Shown here one piece after another: positions 54,277 through 62,915 of a stretch of 64,000 bases of DNA (the stretch's first letter is position 1; each line of letters starts with the position of its first letter). Below the pieces are notes generated by a model, which did not search any database, was not told the DNA's origin, and saw only the letters and a list, made by a program, of their open reading frames with translations. The translations under genes were made by a program, and so were the position numbers. Source of the DNA: an uncultured Aurantimonas sp. Lineage in GTDB: Bacteria; Pseudomonadota; Alphaproteobacteria; Rhizobiales; Rhizobiaceae. The stretch is from positions 1-64,000 of the forward strand of contig CANKZU010000016.1 in the NCBI GenBank assembly GCA_947488615.1, read 5' to 3'.

Positions 54277-54627
54277 CTACGAACGAACGTCCTTCCCGGA
54301 TACCGCACTCTCGGATCGCGGCGCAAATGTCGCCGCCGCGCTTCTGGCGCGTCTGAAGCGCGGTCGCTCCTGGCCGAACAGCTCCGCCGAAAACGGCTCC
54401 GGGGTCCACAGCGCCCGCCGCAAGGCCTCAGCCTCGTGCCGCTCCGCATCGATGCGGCTCCAGCGCGGTTGCTCGTTCATTCGCAAGGGCTGCGGCGGAT
54501 TGCGCCGGGCGAACTCCCGATTGGCGTCCGCCCAATGCTCGTGTTCGCGGCCGCTCGGACGGCCCTCCCGCTCCCAAATTTCATAGGCAAGCCTGCGGAT
54601 CGCCTCAGCGTTGTCCACCTTCACCAT
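54277..54627 (-). CDS. DUF2934 protein
   Basis: A 116-residue protein. The N-terminal segment IRRLAYEIWEREGRPSGREH followed by EHWADANREF is the DUF2934 signature, found alone or repeated in many Rhizobiales proteins and of unknown role. The rest is Arg- and Ala-rich and probably disordered. The start ATG 54627 follows GGGAGACGAGG. Confidence 0.8.
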   Translation of the reverse strand: MVKVDNAEAIRRLAYEIWEREGRPSGREHEHWADANREFARRNPPQPLRMNEQPRWSRIDAERHEAEALRRALWTPEPFSAELFGQERPRFRRARSAAATFAPRSESAVSGKDVRS

Positions 54628-54836
54628 CGCCTCGTCTCCCGATGTCAGTTGCTCAAAAACATAGCGCGGCCTGAAGTGGCCGTAAGGACGCATGATGAGA
54701 CAAAATACGCAGCCGGGAAACGGCTGCGGCAAGCCCGCCGCTTGTGCCCGCGAAACTTACCGCCGGGCCAGTCGGCATCATCATGCCACGCCTGGCTCCG
54801 GGTCAAGGGGCATTTTGACGATGACCGTGTTCGCGC

Positions 54837-54938
54837 TCAGCCGCCGAGGCGGGACGTCAACAGAGCGGCGACCACGATGATCGACCACACCGCGATGGTC
54901 GCCCACAACATCCCCATTTCGGCACTCTTGTAACTCAT
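54837..54938 (-). CDS. 33-residue single-helix membrane protein
   Basis: A very small gene. The product starts MSYKSAEMGM, then has one hydrophobic helix of about 18 residues (WATIAVWSIIVVAALL) and ends TSRLGG. A strong site GGAGGAAGG lies about nine bases before the ATG, and codon use is GC-rich as in the host. It stands alone in the gap between the DUF2934 and phosphatase genes. The function is unknown; such peptides often modulate a larger membrane complex or respond to stress. Confidence 0.55.
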   Translation of the reverse strand: MSYKSAEMGMLWATIAVWSIIVVAALLTSRLGG

Positions 54939-55057
54939 ACGCTTGGACCTTCCTCCACCGTGCCGGTTGCTTGGCCCGACGAGAATGCCGCATCTTCGTC
55001 TTATTTAGGTCGCGGGCGGAGAAAGTCGAAGGCCAAAGCCTGCGGCAAGGCCGATCG

Positions 55058-55753
55058 TCAACGCGCCCCGGTCCGGGCGCGAAGGCTCGCCAGCGCCGCC
55101 GGAACGGCGTCGACCCGGTCGACCAGCGCGTCCGCGCCGAGCTCTTCCGGCACAATCGCGGTGTAGCCGCCGCGAACGGCGATGACGGTCATCCTGGCGG
55201 CCACAGCCGCCTCGACATCGTTCTCGCTGTCGCCGACGAAGACGACATCCGCAACGCCCAGACCGAGCCGCTCGCAGGCCAGCAGCAACAGGCCGGGCGC
55301 GGGCTTCCTGGCAGGCCCCGCGTCGCCGCCGACGACCACATCAAGAAGCTCGAGCAGGCCGAAATGCGCCAGAATCTCGCGTGTCGCCGCTTCCGGCTTG
55401 TTGGTGACGACGCCGATCGGCACGCCTGCCTCCTTGAAGGCGCGGGTCGCCTCGCTGGCCCCGGCGGTCAGCGTCGTCAGTTGGGTCGCGCGCGGCTCGT
55501 AGATCGCCAGAAAGCGCTCCACAGCCTTGTCGCGGCTGGCCGGATCGATCGCCTTGCCGAGCGCCGCATAGGCCCGCTCGATCAGCTTCGGCACGCCGCC
55601 GCCAATCATCCGCGTCACAGCCTCCAGGATGAACGGCGGCTCGCCATAGCTCGCCAGCGTCTGGTTGAGCGACTCGTGGATGTCGGGCGCCGAATCCACC
55701 AGCGTTCCGTCAAGGTCGAACAAGACCGCTTTCGGCCATGACGCAGCAGCCAT
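55058..55753 (-). CDS. gph: HAD-type phosphoglycolate phosphatase
   Basis: A 231-residue HAD hydrolase. Motif I is LFDLDGTLVDSAPD with Asp13 and Asp15, motif II GVVTNKPE, motif III Lys in GPARKPAPG, and motif IV VFVGDSENDVEAA. The cap domain type and sequence fit Gph, which removes phosphate from 2-phosphoglycolate formed in DNA repair. ATG 55753 overlaps the stop of the thioredoxin-like gene by one base (TGATG) and has GGAAGGA before it; an in-frame ATG 18 bases upstream exists. Confidence 0.88.
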   Translation of the reverse strand: MAAASWPKAVLFDLDGTLVDSAPDIHESLNQTLASYGEPPFILEAVTRMIGGGVPKLIERAYAALGKAIDPASRDKAVERFLAIYEPRATQLTTLTAGASEATRAFKEAGVPIGVVTNKPEAATREILAHFGLLELLDVVVGGDAGPARKPAPGLLLLACERLGLGVADVVFVGDSENDVEAAVAARMTVIAVRGGYTAIVPEELGADALVDRVDAVPAALASLRARTGAR

Positions 55754-56310
55754 CAGGCGGCATCCTTCCATTTGATCGAACAGCCGATCGAGGGAACCTG
55801 TTCGGACGGGCCCTCGCCGGTCTCGGCGACCTGCTTCATGGCGTTGAAGAGATCGCGCCCGGTGTCGTCCGGCGTCGCCTGTTTGCGCGACGCGTCGATG
55901 CGGCCGCGATATTGCAGGCCGAGATCGCCGTCGAAGCCGAAGAAGTCCGGTGTGCAGACGGCCCCATAGGCTCGCGCGACGCTCTGGTCCTCGTCATGGA
56001 GATAGGGGAACGGAAAGCCATGCTCCTTAGCGAAGCGCTTCATGTTCTCGAAGGAGTCCTCGGGATAGGCGGAGGCGTCGTTCGACGAGATGGCGACCGT
56101 GCCGATGCCGAGCTCCGCGAGTTCCTTGGCGTCGCGCACCAGCCGGTCGATCACCGCTTTCACATAGGGGCAGTGATTGCAGATGAAGGCGACCAGGAGG
56201 CCGTTCGCGCCCTTATGGTCGAAAATCCGGTGGGTATTGCCGTCGACGCCGGGCAGTTCCGCGTCCACGGCCTGCCAGCCGAAATCGCAGATCGGGGGTT
56301 GTGCCGCCAT
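55753..56310 (-). CDS. thioredoxin-family peroxiredoxin-like protein
   Basis: A 185-residue thioredoxin-fold protein. The redox motif is FICNHCPYVKAV with Cys44 and Cys47, and the AhpC/TSA-like parts are ISSNDASAYPEDSFENMKRF and AVCTPDFFGFDGD. This CNHCPY group is annotated as thioredoxin-family or peroxiredoxin-like; no signal peptide is present. The start ATG 56310 follows GGAGGAG by eight bases. It is the first gene of a two-gene unit with gph. Confidence 0.9.
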   Translation of the reverse strand: MAAQPPICDFGWQAVDAELPGVDGNTHRIFDHKGANGLLVAFICNHCPYVKAVIDRLVRDAKELAELGIGTVAISSNDASAYPEDSFENMKRFAKEHGFPFPYLHDEDQSVARAYGAVCTPDFFGFDGDLGLQYRGRIDASRKQATPDDTGRDLFNAMKQVAETGEGPSEQVPSIGCSIKWKDAA

Positions 56311-56393
56311 GATGAGACTCCTCCTCGCTCGGTTACCGTCCTTCGATTAAGGGCAAACGGGACGAAAATCGAGCCAGGGCGGCGACACGTCGC

Positions 56394-57164
56394 TCAAATC
56401 GCCGACAGCCCGCCATCGACAGGAAGGACCGTTCCCGTCATGAAGCCGTTGGCGGGATCGGCGGCGAACAGCACGGCGGCGACCACCTCCTCGACCTCGG
56501 CGAGCCGGCGCATCGGGATGCCGCGCACGATGCGTTTCTCCTCCTCGGAATCGGCGCCGTGGCCGTCGCCGAGCACCATCGCCGTGCGGGCGAAGGACGG
56601 ACAGACGGCGTTGACCCTGATACCGCGGCGCGCGGTCTCGGCGGCGGCCGAACGGGTCAGCCCGATGACGCCGTGTTTGGCGGCGGCATAGACCGACAGG
56701 AGCGGCGCGCCCTTCAGGCCGGCGACCGAGGCGACATTGACGATGGCGCCGCCCCTGCCCTCGCGTTCGAAGCGCGCTTCCATCGCCGCCAATTGGTGCT
56801 TCATGGCGAAGAAGATGCCCATCAGGTCGATCGCGATCACTCGCTCCGCCTCGGCGGCCTCGATGGTCGAAAGGCGCTTGTAGTCGTGGACGATGCCGGC
56901 GTTGTTGATGGCGATGTCGAGGCCGCCGAAGCGTTCGATCGCGGTTTCGACCAGGGTTCGGGCGGTCGCCTCGCGCGAGACATCGCCGGCAAGCGTCACG
57001 ATCTCGGTAGCCGGAAGATCCTTGGCCGCATCTGCCAGCGCCGCGTCATCGAGATCGGTGAGGAGAAGCTTTGCCCCTTCGGTGGCAAACGCCCTGGCGA
57101 TTGAGCGGCCGAAACCGCCGGTCGCGCCGGAGACGAGCACGCTCAGGCCATCGAACCGGCGCAT
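56394..57164 (-). CDS. SDR family oxidoreductase
   Basis: A 256-residue classical SDR: SGATGGFGRSIARAFA, LDIAINNAGIVHDYKRL, the Ser in VNVASVAG and the pair in YAAAKHG. The start ATG 57164 lies four bases after the phosphotransferase stop; a GTG 18 bases upstream is less likely. It is the last gene of the five-gene minus-strand operon that starts at 60820 and probably oxidises a hydroxyacyl-CoA or similar intermediate. Confidence 0.9.
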   Translation of the reverse strand: MRRFDGLSVLVSGATGGFGRSIARAFATEGAKLLLTDLDDAALADAAKDLPATEIVTLAGDVSREATARTLVETAIERFGGLDIAINNAGIVHDYKRLSTIEAAEAERVIAIDLMGIFFAMKHQLAAMEARFEREGRGGAIVNVASVAGLKGAPLLSVYAAAKHGVIGLTRSAAAETARRGIRVNAVCPSFARTAMVLGDGHGADSEEEKRIVRGIPMRRLAEVEEVVAAVLFAADPANGFMTGTVLPVDGGLSAI

Positions 57165-57168
57165 CGGC

Positions 57169-58215
57169 TCAGCCCTCGTCACGGATCAGCGCGACCGCCA
57201 GCCCAGCGATAACCGGGACGCTGCGGCCGTAGGACTTGGCCTTCTCGGGATTAGAGGCGTTGCCCTGCGTGTAGCGCTTGAAGACACCTTGAAGGATCGC
57301 CGCCAAACGGAAGAACGAGAAGGCGAGATAGAACGGCCAGTTGTCGATGCCCTTGAGGCCGCGCCGTTCGCAATAATGGGCGACATATTGCGCTTCGGTC
57401 GGAATACCCAGCGATGGGCGGTCGGCGTCGCCGAGCCCCTTGAACGAACCGACATGCGGCAGCCGCCACTGCATGCACTGATAGGCGAGGTCGGCAAGCG
57501 GATGGCCGAGGGTCGAGAGCTCCCAGTCGAGGATCGCCAGGATCTCCGGCTTGTCCTTGCGAAACATGATGTTGTCGAGCCGATAGTCGCCATGCACCAG
57601 GCTGGCCGCACCATCGTCCTCCGGCAGATTCTCCTCCAGCCACGCGGCCAGGGTTTCCATGTCCTCGATCTCATCGGTCTTGGACTGGCGATACTGTTCC
57701 GACCAGCGCGACAATTGCCGGCCGAAATAATTGCCCGGCCGGCCGAAATCCGCAAGTCCCACCGCCTCGACATCGACCGAATGCAACGCGGCGAGGGCCG
57801 CGTTCATCGCGTCGTAGATGGCACCGCGCCCCGCTTCGGTATCGATTTCGGGAAGCATCGGGTCCCAAAAAATCCGGCCGTCGAGATGCTCCATGACGAA
57901 GAACGTGCGGCCGAGCGGCGAGTCCGAGCCGCCGGTCAGATGCAGCATCTTCGGCACCGGCACGTCGGTGCCGGAGAGTGCCCGCATCACTTTGAATTCC
58001 CGGTCCACCTGATGGGCGGACTTCAGGAGTTCCCCGGGCGGCTTGGCCCTCAACACATAAGTGCCGCTGGCCGCGTCGAGGCGAAACGTCGGGTTCGACT
58101 GGCCGGCCTGGAACTTGACGACCTGCTTGAGACCCTCGAAGCCGTCGATATGATCCTCAAGATAGCTGCCGAGCGCCGCTTCGTCGATGGTCTGGTCGTC
58201 CGTTTCCTCGCTCAT
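57169..58215 (-). CDS. phosphotransferase family protein (ACAD10-like kinase)
   Basis: A 348-residue APH-fold protein. VVKFQAGQSNPTFRL and YVLRAKPPGELLKSAHQVDR hold the nucleotide-binding residues; LVHGDYRLDNIMF and ILDWELSTLGHPLADLAYQC are the catalytic and metal loops. In mammals and bacteria kinases of this kind (ACAD10/11 N-terminal domain) act with acyl-CoA dehydrogenases on 4-hydroxy fatty acids. The neighbouring dehydrogenase at 61675 makes that role attractive. Start ATG 58215, coupled to the thiolase gene upstream by a short gap of 10 bases. Confidence 0.9.
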   Translation of the reverse strand: MSEETDDQTIDEAALGSYLEDHIDGFEGLKQVVKFQAGQSNPTFRLDAASGTYVLRAKPPGELLKSAHQVDREFKVMRALSGTDVPVPKMLHLTGGSDSPLGRTFFVMEHLDGRIFWDPMLPEIDTEAGRGAIYDAMNAALAALHSVDVEAVGLADFGRPGNYFGRQLSRWSEQYRQSKTDEIEDMETLAAWLEENLPEDDGAASLVHGDYRLDNIMFRKDKPEILAILDWELSTLGHPLADLAYQCMQWRLPHVGSFKGLGDADRPSLGIPTEAQYVAHYCERRGLKGIDNWPFYLAFSFFRLAAILQGVFKRYTQGNASNPEKAKSYGRSVPVIAGLAVALIRDEG

Positions 58216-58225
58216 AATTCCCCGC

Positions 58226-59428
58226 TCACAGGACTTCGAACAGGCCGGCGGCGCCCATGCCGCCGCCAACGCACATGGTCACCACGACCCAGCGCACGCC
58301 CCGGCGCTTGCCTTCGATCAGCGCATGGCCGGTCATCCGGGCGCCGGACATGCCGTAGGGGTGGCCGATCGAGATCGCGCCGCCGTCGACATTGAGGATT
58401 TCGTTCGGGATGCCGAGCGTGTCGCGGCAATAGAGCGCTTGGCTGGCGAAGGCCTCGTTCAACTCCCAAAGGCCTATATCGCCGACCTTGAGACCGTTCT
58501 TCTCCAGGAGCTTCGGCACGGCGAAGACCGGTCCGATGCCCATCTCGTCCGGGTCGCAGCCGGCCACCGCAACCCCCGCATAGCGCCCGAGCGGCTGAAG
58601 CCCGCGCCGCTCGGCGTCCCTCGCCTCCATCAGTACCGCGGCCGAGGCGCCATCGGACAGCTGCGAGGCATTGCCGGCGGTGATGAAGTGGCCTTCCTTG
58701 ACTTCCTGCCCGTCCTTGAAGACCGGTTGCAGCTTCTGAAGATCGGCCAGAGTCGTCTGCGGGCGATTGCCCTCGTCGCGGTCGAGCGTCACCTCCCGGT
58801 CCGAGATGTCGCCGGTTTGCTTGTCCTTGACCTTCATCGTCGCGGTCATCGCTACGATCTCGTCGTCAAAGCGCCCGGCGGCCTGGGCTTCGGCGGTTCG
58901 CCGCTGCGACTGCAAGGCGAATTCGTCCTGGGCCTCGCGGGAGACGCCGTAACGCGCGGCGACGATCTCGGCGGTCTCCAGCATCGACATGTAGAGGTCC
59001 GGCCGGTGCTCCCGCAGCCAGGGATCGACCCCGCGGAACAGGTTCATCTTGTCGTTCTGGACCAGCGAGACCGATTCCAGCCCGCCGCCGACGGCGACCG
59101 TCATGTTGTCGAGGACGATCTGCTTCGCCGCGACGGCGATCCCCATCAGGCCGGACGCGCATTGCCGGTCCAGCGACATGCCGGCAACGCTTGTGGGCAG
59201 TCCGGCGCGCAGCGCGCATTGGCGCGCTATGTTGGTGCCGGTCGAACCCTGCTGCAAAGCAGCGCCCATCACGACATCCTCGATCTCCGCCGGATCGACG
59301 CCGGCCCGCTCGACCGCGTGGCGGATGGCATGCGCGCCTAGCGCCTGTGCCTGGGTGTCGTTGAAGGCGCCGCGATAGGCCTTGCCGATCGGCGTGCGCG
59401 CCGTCGAGACGATGACCGCTTCTCTCAT
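58226..59428 (-). CDS. thiolase (acetyl-CoA C-acyltransferase)
   Basis: A 400-residue thiolase with nucleophile Cys90 in [11 protein letters not shown], the His in [20 protein letters not shown], and the second Cys in [17 protein letters not shown]. It cleaves 3-ketoacyl-CoA in degradation. The start ATG 59428 gives the family N-terminus [20 protein letters not shown]. It sits in the middle of the TetR-linked operon, 49 bases after the MaoC gene. Confidence 0.95.
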   Translation of the reverse strand: MREAVIVSTARTPIGKAYRGAFNDTQAQALGAHAIRHAVERAGVDPAEIEDVVMGAALQQGSTGTNIARQCALRAGLPTSVAGMSLDRQCASGLMGIAVAAKQIVLDNMTVAVGGGLESVSLVQNDKMNLFRGVDPWLREHRPDLYMSMLETAEIVAARYGVSREAQDEFALQSQRRTAEAQAAGRFDDEIVAMTATMKVKDKQTGDISDREVTLDRDEGNRPQTTLADLQKLQPVFKDGQEVKEGHFITAGNASQLSDGASAAVLMEARDAERRGLQPLGRYAGVAVAGCDPDEMGIGPVFAVPKLLEKNGLKVGDIGLWELNEAFASQALYCRDTLGIPNEILNVDGGAISIGHPYGMSGARMTGHALIEGKRRGVRWVVVTMCVGGGMGAAGLFEVL

Positions 59429-59477
59429 GTCGGGGCTGCCCTTTCTTTTTCGACTGTCGTTCGGTTGCGGGCTGAAA

Positions 59478-59990
59478 TCAGGTCGCCGGTGGCTCCAGCA
59501 CGGCAAGCGTGATCCAGTGGGCCGATAGCGCCGGCTTCGTCGCGCCCTCGATCTCGACGGTGGCATCCCAGGCGGTCTGCAGGCTCACGGCGCGCTCGGT
59601 CAGCCCGATCATCTTGAATCGGCCGCGCACGCGCTGTCCGGCTTTCACCGGATTGAGGAAGCGGACACGTTCAAAGCCGTAATTGATGCCCATCCTCGTG
59701 GTCTCGACGCCCGGCAGCGCATCGTAGGCGAGCGGCGACAACAGCGACAGCGTCAGGAAGCCGTGGGCAATCGTCCCGCCGAAGGGCGTCTCGGCCCTGG
59801 CGCGCTCGGGATCGACGTGGATGAACTGGTGATCGTGGGTCGCCGTCGCGAAAGTGTCGATCATCGCCTGGTCGACGGTGACCCAGTCGGAGACGAACGC
59901 CTCGCCGTCCAGATGCGCGCGATAGGCGTCGAGCGGCACGAGGCGCGCCCTGAGCGCCGCTTCGGTTGCGGCGACGGAATCCAGTCCCAT
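59478..59990 (-). CDS. MaoC-like hydratase
   Basis: A 170-residue hot-dog-fold protein. The hydratase-2 motif is [20 protein letters not shown] followed by [20 protein letters not shown], giving the catalytic Asp-His pair. It hydrates an enoyl-CoA. The start ATG 59990 overlaps the upstream SDR stop by one base (TGATG), so it is coupled. Confidence 0.92.
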   Translation of the reverse strand: MGLDSVAATEAALRARLVPLDAYRAHLDGEAFVSDWVTVDQAMIDTFATATHDHQFIHVDPERARAETPFGGTIAHGFLTLSLLSPLAYDALPGVETTRMGINYGFERVRFLNPVKAGQRVRGRFKMIGLTERAVSLQTAWDATVEIEGATKPALSAHWITLAVLEPPAT

Positions 59991-60820
59991 CAGCCCTCCT
60001 GGAACAATTCGTGTCCGGTTTCGACCCCGATGCCGCCGTCGAGCGGCAGGATCGCGCCCGTGGTATATGCACCGCCGCGGCCGCAAAGAAACAGCGCGGC
60101 CCCCGCAATATCGTCGGGCGAGCCGATCCGGCCCATGGGAACGCCGCGTCCGACCGCCGCGGCCTTTGCATCGCTGCCGGTGGCGAACGCCGTCATCTTC
60201 GACTGGAAAGGCCCGGGCGCGAGGGCGTTGACGGTGATGTGGCGGCCCGACAACTCCTTGGCGAGGCAGCGGGTCAGATGATGCACCGCCGCCTTCGACG
60301 CGGCGTAGGAATAGACGTTCTCGCTGAGCGGCGCCGCGCCCATCACCGAGCCCAGATTGACGATTCGCGCCGGGTCGTCGGCGCTTGCGGATTTTTCCAG
60401 CAACGGCAAAAGCTGCTGGGTCACGGTGAACAGGCCCGCGACGTTGACGCCGAGCACCCTCTGCCAGGCGTCGTAGGGAAATTGCTCCAGGGGCGAGCCC
60501 CAGGAGACGCCGGCATTGTTGAACAGGATCTCCAGCCGGTCGGTGCGCTCCCGGACCGCGGCGGCGAGCGCCTTGACACCCGCCTCGCTTGACACGTCGC
60601 CGGCAAAGCCCTCGACCGTGCCGGGATGCCCCTCCGCGTTGATCTCGGCGGCGGTCGTCTCGCATGCCTCGGCCTTGCGCGAGGCGATCAGGACCCTCGC
60701 CCCGGCGCCGGCCAGCGCGGTCGCGATCATCCGCCCGATGCCGGTCGCGCCGCCCGTGACCAGCGCGGTCTTGCCGTTCAACGCGAACAGGCGGTCCAGA
60801 ATCGGCGTCGTCATCAGCAT
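59990..60820 (-). CDS. SDR family oxidoreductase, first gene of acyl-CoA operon
   Basis: A 276-residue classical SDR: VTGGATGIGRMIATALAGAG, ILFNNAGVSWGSP, Ser in VNLGSVMGAAPL and YAASKAAVHHLTRCLAKELS. It starts at ATG 60820 or 60814, both after AGGAGAG. It is first in a five-gene minus-strand operon: SDR, MaoC hydratase, thiolase, APH-type kinase, SDR. It is divergent from the TetR gene, with a 96-base control region between. Confidence 0.92.
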   Translation of the reverse strand: MLMTTPILDRLFALNGKTALVTGGATGIGRMIATALAGAGARVLIASRKAEACETTAAEINAEGHPGTVEGFAGDVSSEAGVKALAAAVRERTDRLEILFNNAGVSWGSPLEQFPYDAWQRVLGVNVAGLFTVTQQLLPLLEKSASADDPARIVNLGSVMGAAPLSENVYSYAASKAAVHHLTRCLAKELSGRHITVNALAPGPFQSKMTAFATGSDAKAAAVGRGVPMGRIGSPDDIAGAALFLCGRGGAYTTGAILPLDGGIGVETGHELFQEG

Positions 60821-60880
60821 TTCTCTCCTGTCGACCGGCCCCGCGCCGAGCCCTGCAAGGGACTTTTCACGCCCACAATT

Positions 60881-60903
60881 GACATCATACCCAAGAGTAT
60901 GTC
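60881..60903. promoter_or_regulatory. palindromic operator, probable TetR site
   Basis: An imperfect palindrome: GACATCATAC on the left, GTATGTC on the right, with an inner ATAC-CCAAGA-GTAT. It lies in the divergent gap between the SDR operon and the TetR gene and reaches the first possible TetR start codon (60899). TetR repressors typically autoregulate from such sites. The symmetry is seen; binding is inferred. Confidence 0.5.
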
Positions 60904-60916
60904 CAGTGGCGAAGCG

Positions 60917-61678
60917 ATGGTCAGTGAAAAACAGGACGCCGACGACGGCAAGCAGGAACAGGATGCGCGCAAGCCTCCCGGCTCTTCCCCGCGTTCGCGC
61001 CGCGACCGCGATTTTTCCGCCGCGCGTGGCAGTGCGGCGGAGTGCGACGGCGCGCTTACGGCGCTTCTGGCCGCGGCCGCCCGCGCCTTCGGCGAAAAGG
61101 GGCTCGCGGCGACGTCGATCGACGATATCGCGCGGCGCATGGGGGCTACCAAGGGCCTTGTCTATCACTATTACCGCTCCAAGAACGACCTGTTCTTCGA
61201 CGTCTGCCAGCACGGCATGGCACTCGACTTCGCCGCGGTCGAGCCGCACGCCGCTTCGCGGGACCGCGCCATCACTCGTCTGCGCGCCATGGCCGAGGCC
61301 CATGTGCTGACGATGATGGAGCGCATCGACTTCCAGCATGTCATCCTGCAGGGCGTTTCGCGGCATGTGAACGGCCCATCGACGCCCGAGGATCGCGCGA
61401 CGCTGGAGCGCCTCATCGACGAGCGGGACCGCTATGAGATGCTGTTCCGCGGCGTCATCGTCGATGCCACGCGAGAGGGCGATCTCGGCACCGTCCGCGA
61501 TGCGTCGATCGCCGGCAAGGCGTTTCTTTCGGTGCTCAATTCACCGGTTTTCTGGTATCGCGAGCGCGACGGAGAGACCGCTAGCGACCGGCGGGCCATC
61601 GCCCGCGATATCGCCTATTTCGCCCTGCGCGGCGCCGGCGCGGAGAGCGCCGTTCTTGAGGAGGAATTCGACCAATGA
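60917..61678 (+). CDS. TetR/AcrR-family repressor
   Basis: A 253-residue regulator. A charged, loose N-terminal segment of about 45 residues precedes the helix-turn-helix LLAAAARAFGEKGLAATSID followed by DIARRMGATKGLVYHYYRSK. The rest is helical ligand domain. ATG 60917 and 60899 are both possible. Its stop overlaps the dehydrogenase start by ATGA. It likely represses both divergent operons until an acyl-CoA or its precursor binds. Confidence 0.9.
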   Translation: MVSEKQDADDGKQEQDARKPPGSSPRSRRDRDFSAARGSAAECDGALTALLAAAARAFGEKGLAATSIDDIARRMGATKGLVYHYYRSKNDLFFDVCQHGMALDFAAVEPHAASRDRAITRLRAMAEAHVLTMMERIDFQHVILQGVSRHVNGPSTPEDRATLERLIDERDRYEMLFRGVIVDATREGDLGTVRDASIAGKAFLSVLNSPVFWYRERDGETASDRRAIARDIAYFALRGAGAESAVLEEEFDQ

Positions 61679-62913
61679 GCAACATGGCCCTCGGCATGAC
61701 CGACCGCTTGAAGCCGATCCATGCCGCCGTCCGCGACATGGTTCGCGACGAGATCGCCCCGGCGAGCGAGGAATTCCTCGCCGAAGTCTCGAAGGGCGAG
61801 CGCTGGGTCTACACCGATCGCCAGCGCGAGATCCTCGAGGGCCTCAAGGCCAAGGCCAAGAGCCGCGGTCTGTGGAATTTCTGGCTGACCGATTCCGAGC
61901 GCGGCTCCGGCCTGACGATCGTCGAATACGCCTATCTCGCCGAGGAGATGGGCAAGACGCATCTCGGCGCCGAAACCTTCAACTGTTCGGCCCCGGACAC
62001 CGGCAACATGGAGGTGTTCGAGCGCTATTGCACGCCCGAGCAGCAGGCGCCTTGGCTGGGACGACTGCTCGACGGCGAAATCCGCTCCGCCTATCTCATG
62101 ACCGAGCCCGACGTCGCGTCGTCGGACGCCACCAACGTTGCCATGTCCTGCGTCGCCGATGGTGACGACTATATCCTCAATGGCGAGAAATGGTGGGCTT
62201 CTGGCGCCGGCGATCCCCGCTGCAAGATCTATATCGTCATGGTCAGAACCGGCGGTGACGACCAGCCCAAGCACCAGCGCCACTCGATGATTCTGGTGCC
62301 GGCCGACACGCCGGGCGTCGAGGTGTTGCGGGCGATGACGGTCTATGGCGAGGACGACGCGCCGCATGGCCACATGCATATCCGCTTCACCGACGTTCGG
62401 GTGCCGAAGGAAAACCTGATCCTCGGCGAGGGCCGCGGCTTCGAGATCGCGCAGGGGCGGCTCGGACCCGGTCGCATCCACCATTGCATGCGCGCGATCG
62501 GCCACGCCGAGGCGGCGCTGGAACTGATGTGCAAGCGCTCGATGCGGCGCGAGGCCTTCGGCAAGAAGCTCGCCCAGCTAGGCGCCAATTTCGACATCAT
62601 CGCCGAATGCCGCATGAATATCGAGATGGCGCGATTGCTGTGCCTCAAGGCGGCCTGGATGATGGATCAGGGCGACGCCAAGGCCGCCGCGCCGTGGATC
62701 AGCCAGATCAAGGTCGTAGCGCCGAACATGGCGCTGAAGGTCGTCGACGAGGCGGTGCAGATGCATGGCGGCGGCGGCATCAGCCAGGACGTGCCGCTGG
62801 CACGCATGTGGACGCATCTCAGAACGCTGCGGCTCGCCGACGGGCCGGATGCCGTGCATCGCCGGCAGGTCGCCCGCTGGGAGCTCAGGAAGCACACGCA
62901 GGAAAAGGTGTGA
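61675..62913 (+). CDS. acyl-CoA dehydrogenase (ACAD10/11-like)
   Basis: A 412-residue dehydrogenase. YLMTEPDVASSDATNVAMSC holds the FAD/substrate loop, DDYILNGEKWWASGAGDP the sheet domain, and VVDEAVQMHGGGGISQDVPL the C-terminal end. Sequence and context (APH-type kinase in the divergent operon) point to the ACAD10/11 group, which acts on longer or hydroxylated acyl chains. It is translationally coupled to the TetR gene (ATGA) and two bases separate it from the next gene. Confidence 0.93.
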   Translation: MSNMALGMTDRLKPIHAAVRDMVRDEIAPASEEFLAEVSKGERWVYTDRQREILEGLKAKAKSRGLWNFWLTDSERGSGLTIVEYAYLAEEMGKTHLGAETFNCSAPDTGNMEVFERYCTPEQQAPWLGRLLDGEIRSAYLMTEPDVASSDATNVAMSCVADGDDYILNGEKWWASGAGDPRCKIYIVMVRTGGDDQPKHQRHSMILVPADTPGVEVLRAMTVYGEDDAPHGHMHIRFTDVRVPKENLILGEGRGFEIAQGRLGPGRIHHCMRAIGHAEAALELMCKRSMRREAFGKKLAQLGANFDIIAECRMNIEMARLLCLKAAWMMDQGDAKAAAPWISQIKVVAPNMALKVVDEAVQMHGGGGISQDVPLARMWTHLRTLRLADGPDAVHRRQVARWELRKHTQEKV

Positions 62914-62915
62914 GG

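Noticed and set aside
53652..54300. A direct repeat of the tRNA-Thr 3' end as a right attachment site for an island
   Set aside because: I found no second copy of CACCTAAGCGGCACCA in the following bases, so island limits cannot be claimed.
60879..60907. TTGACA as a -35 box for the TetR gene
   Set aside because: No acceptable -10 element lies 16-18 bases downstream; TTGACA overlaps the palindromic operator, which is the better reading.
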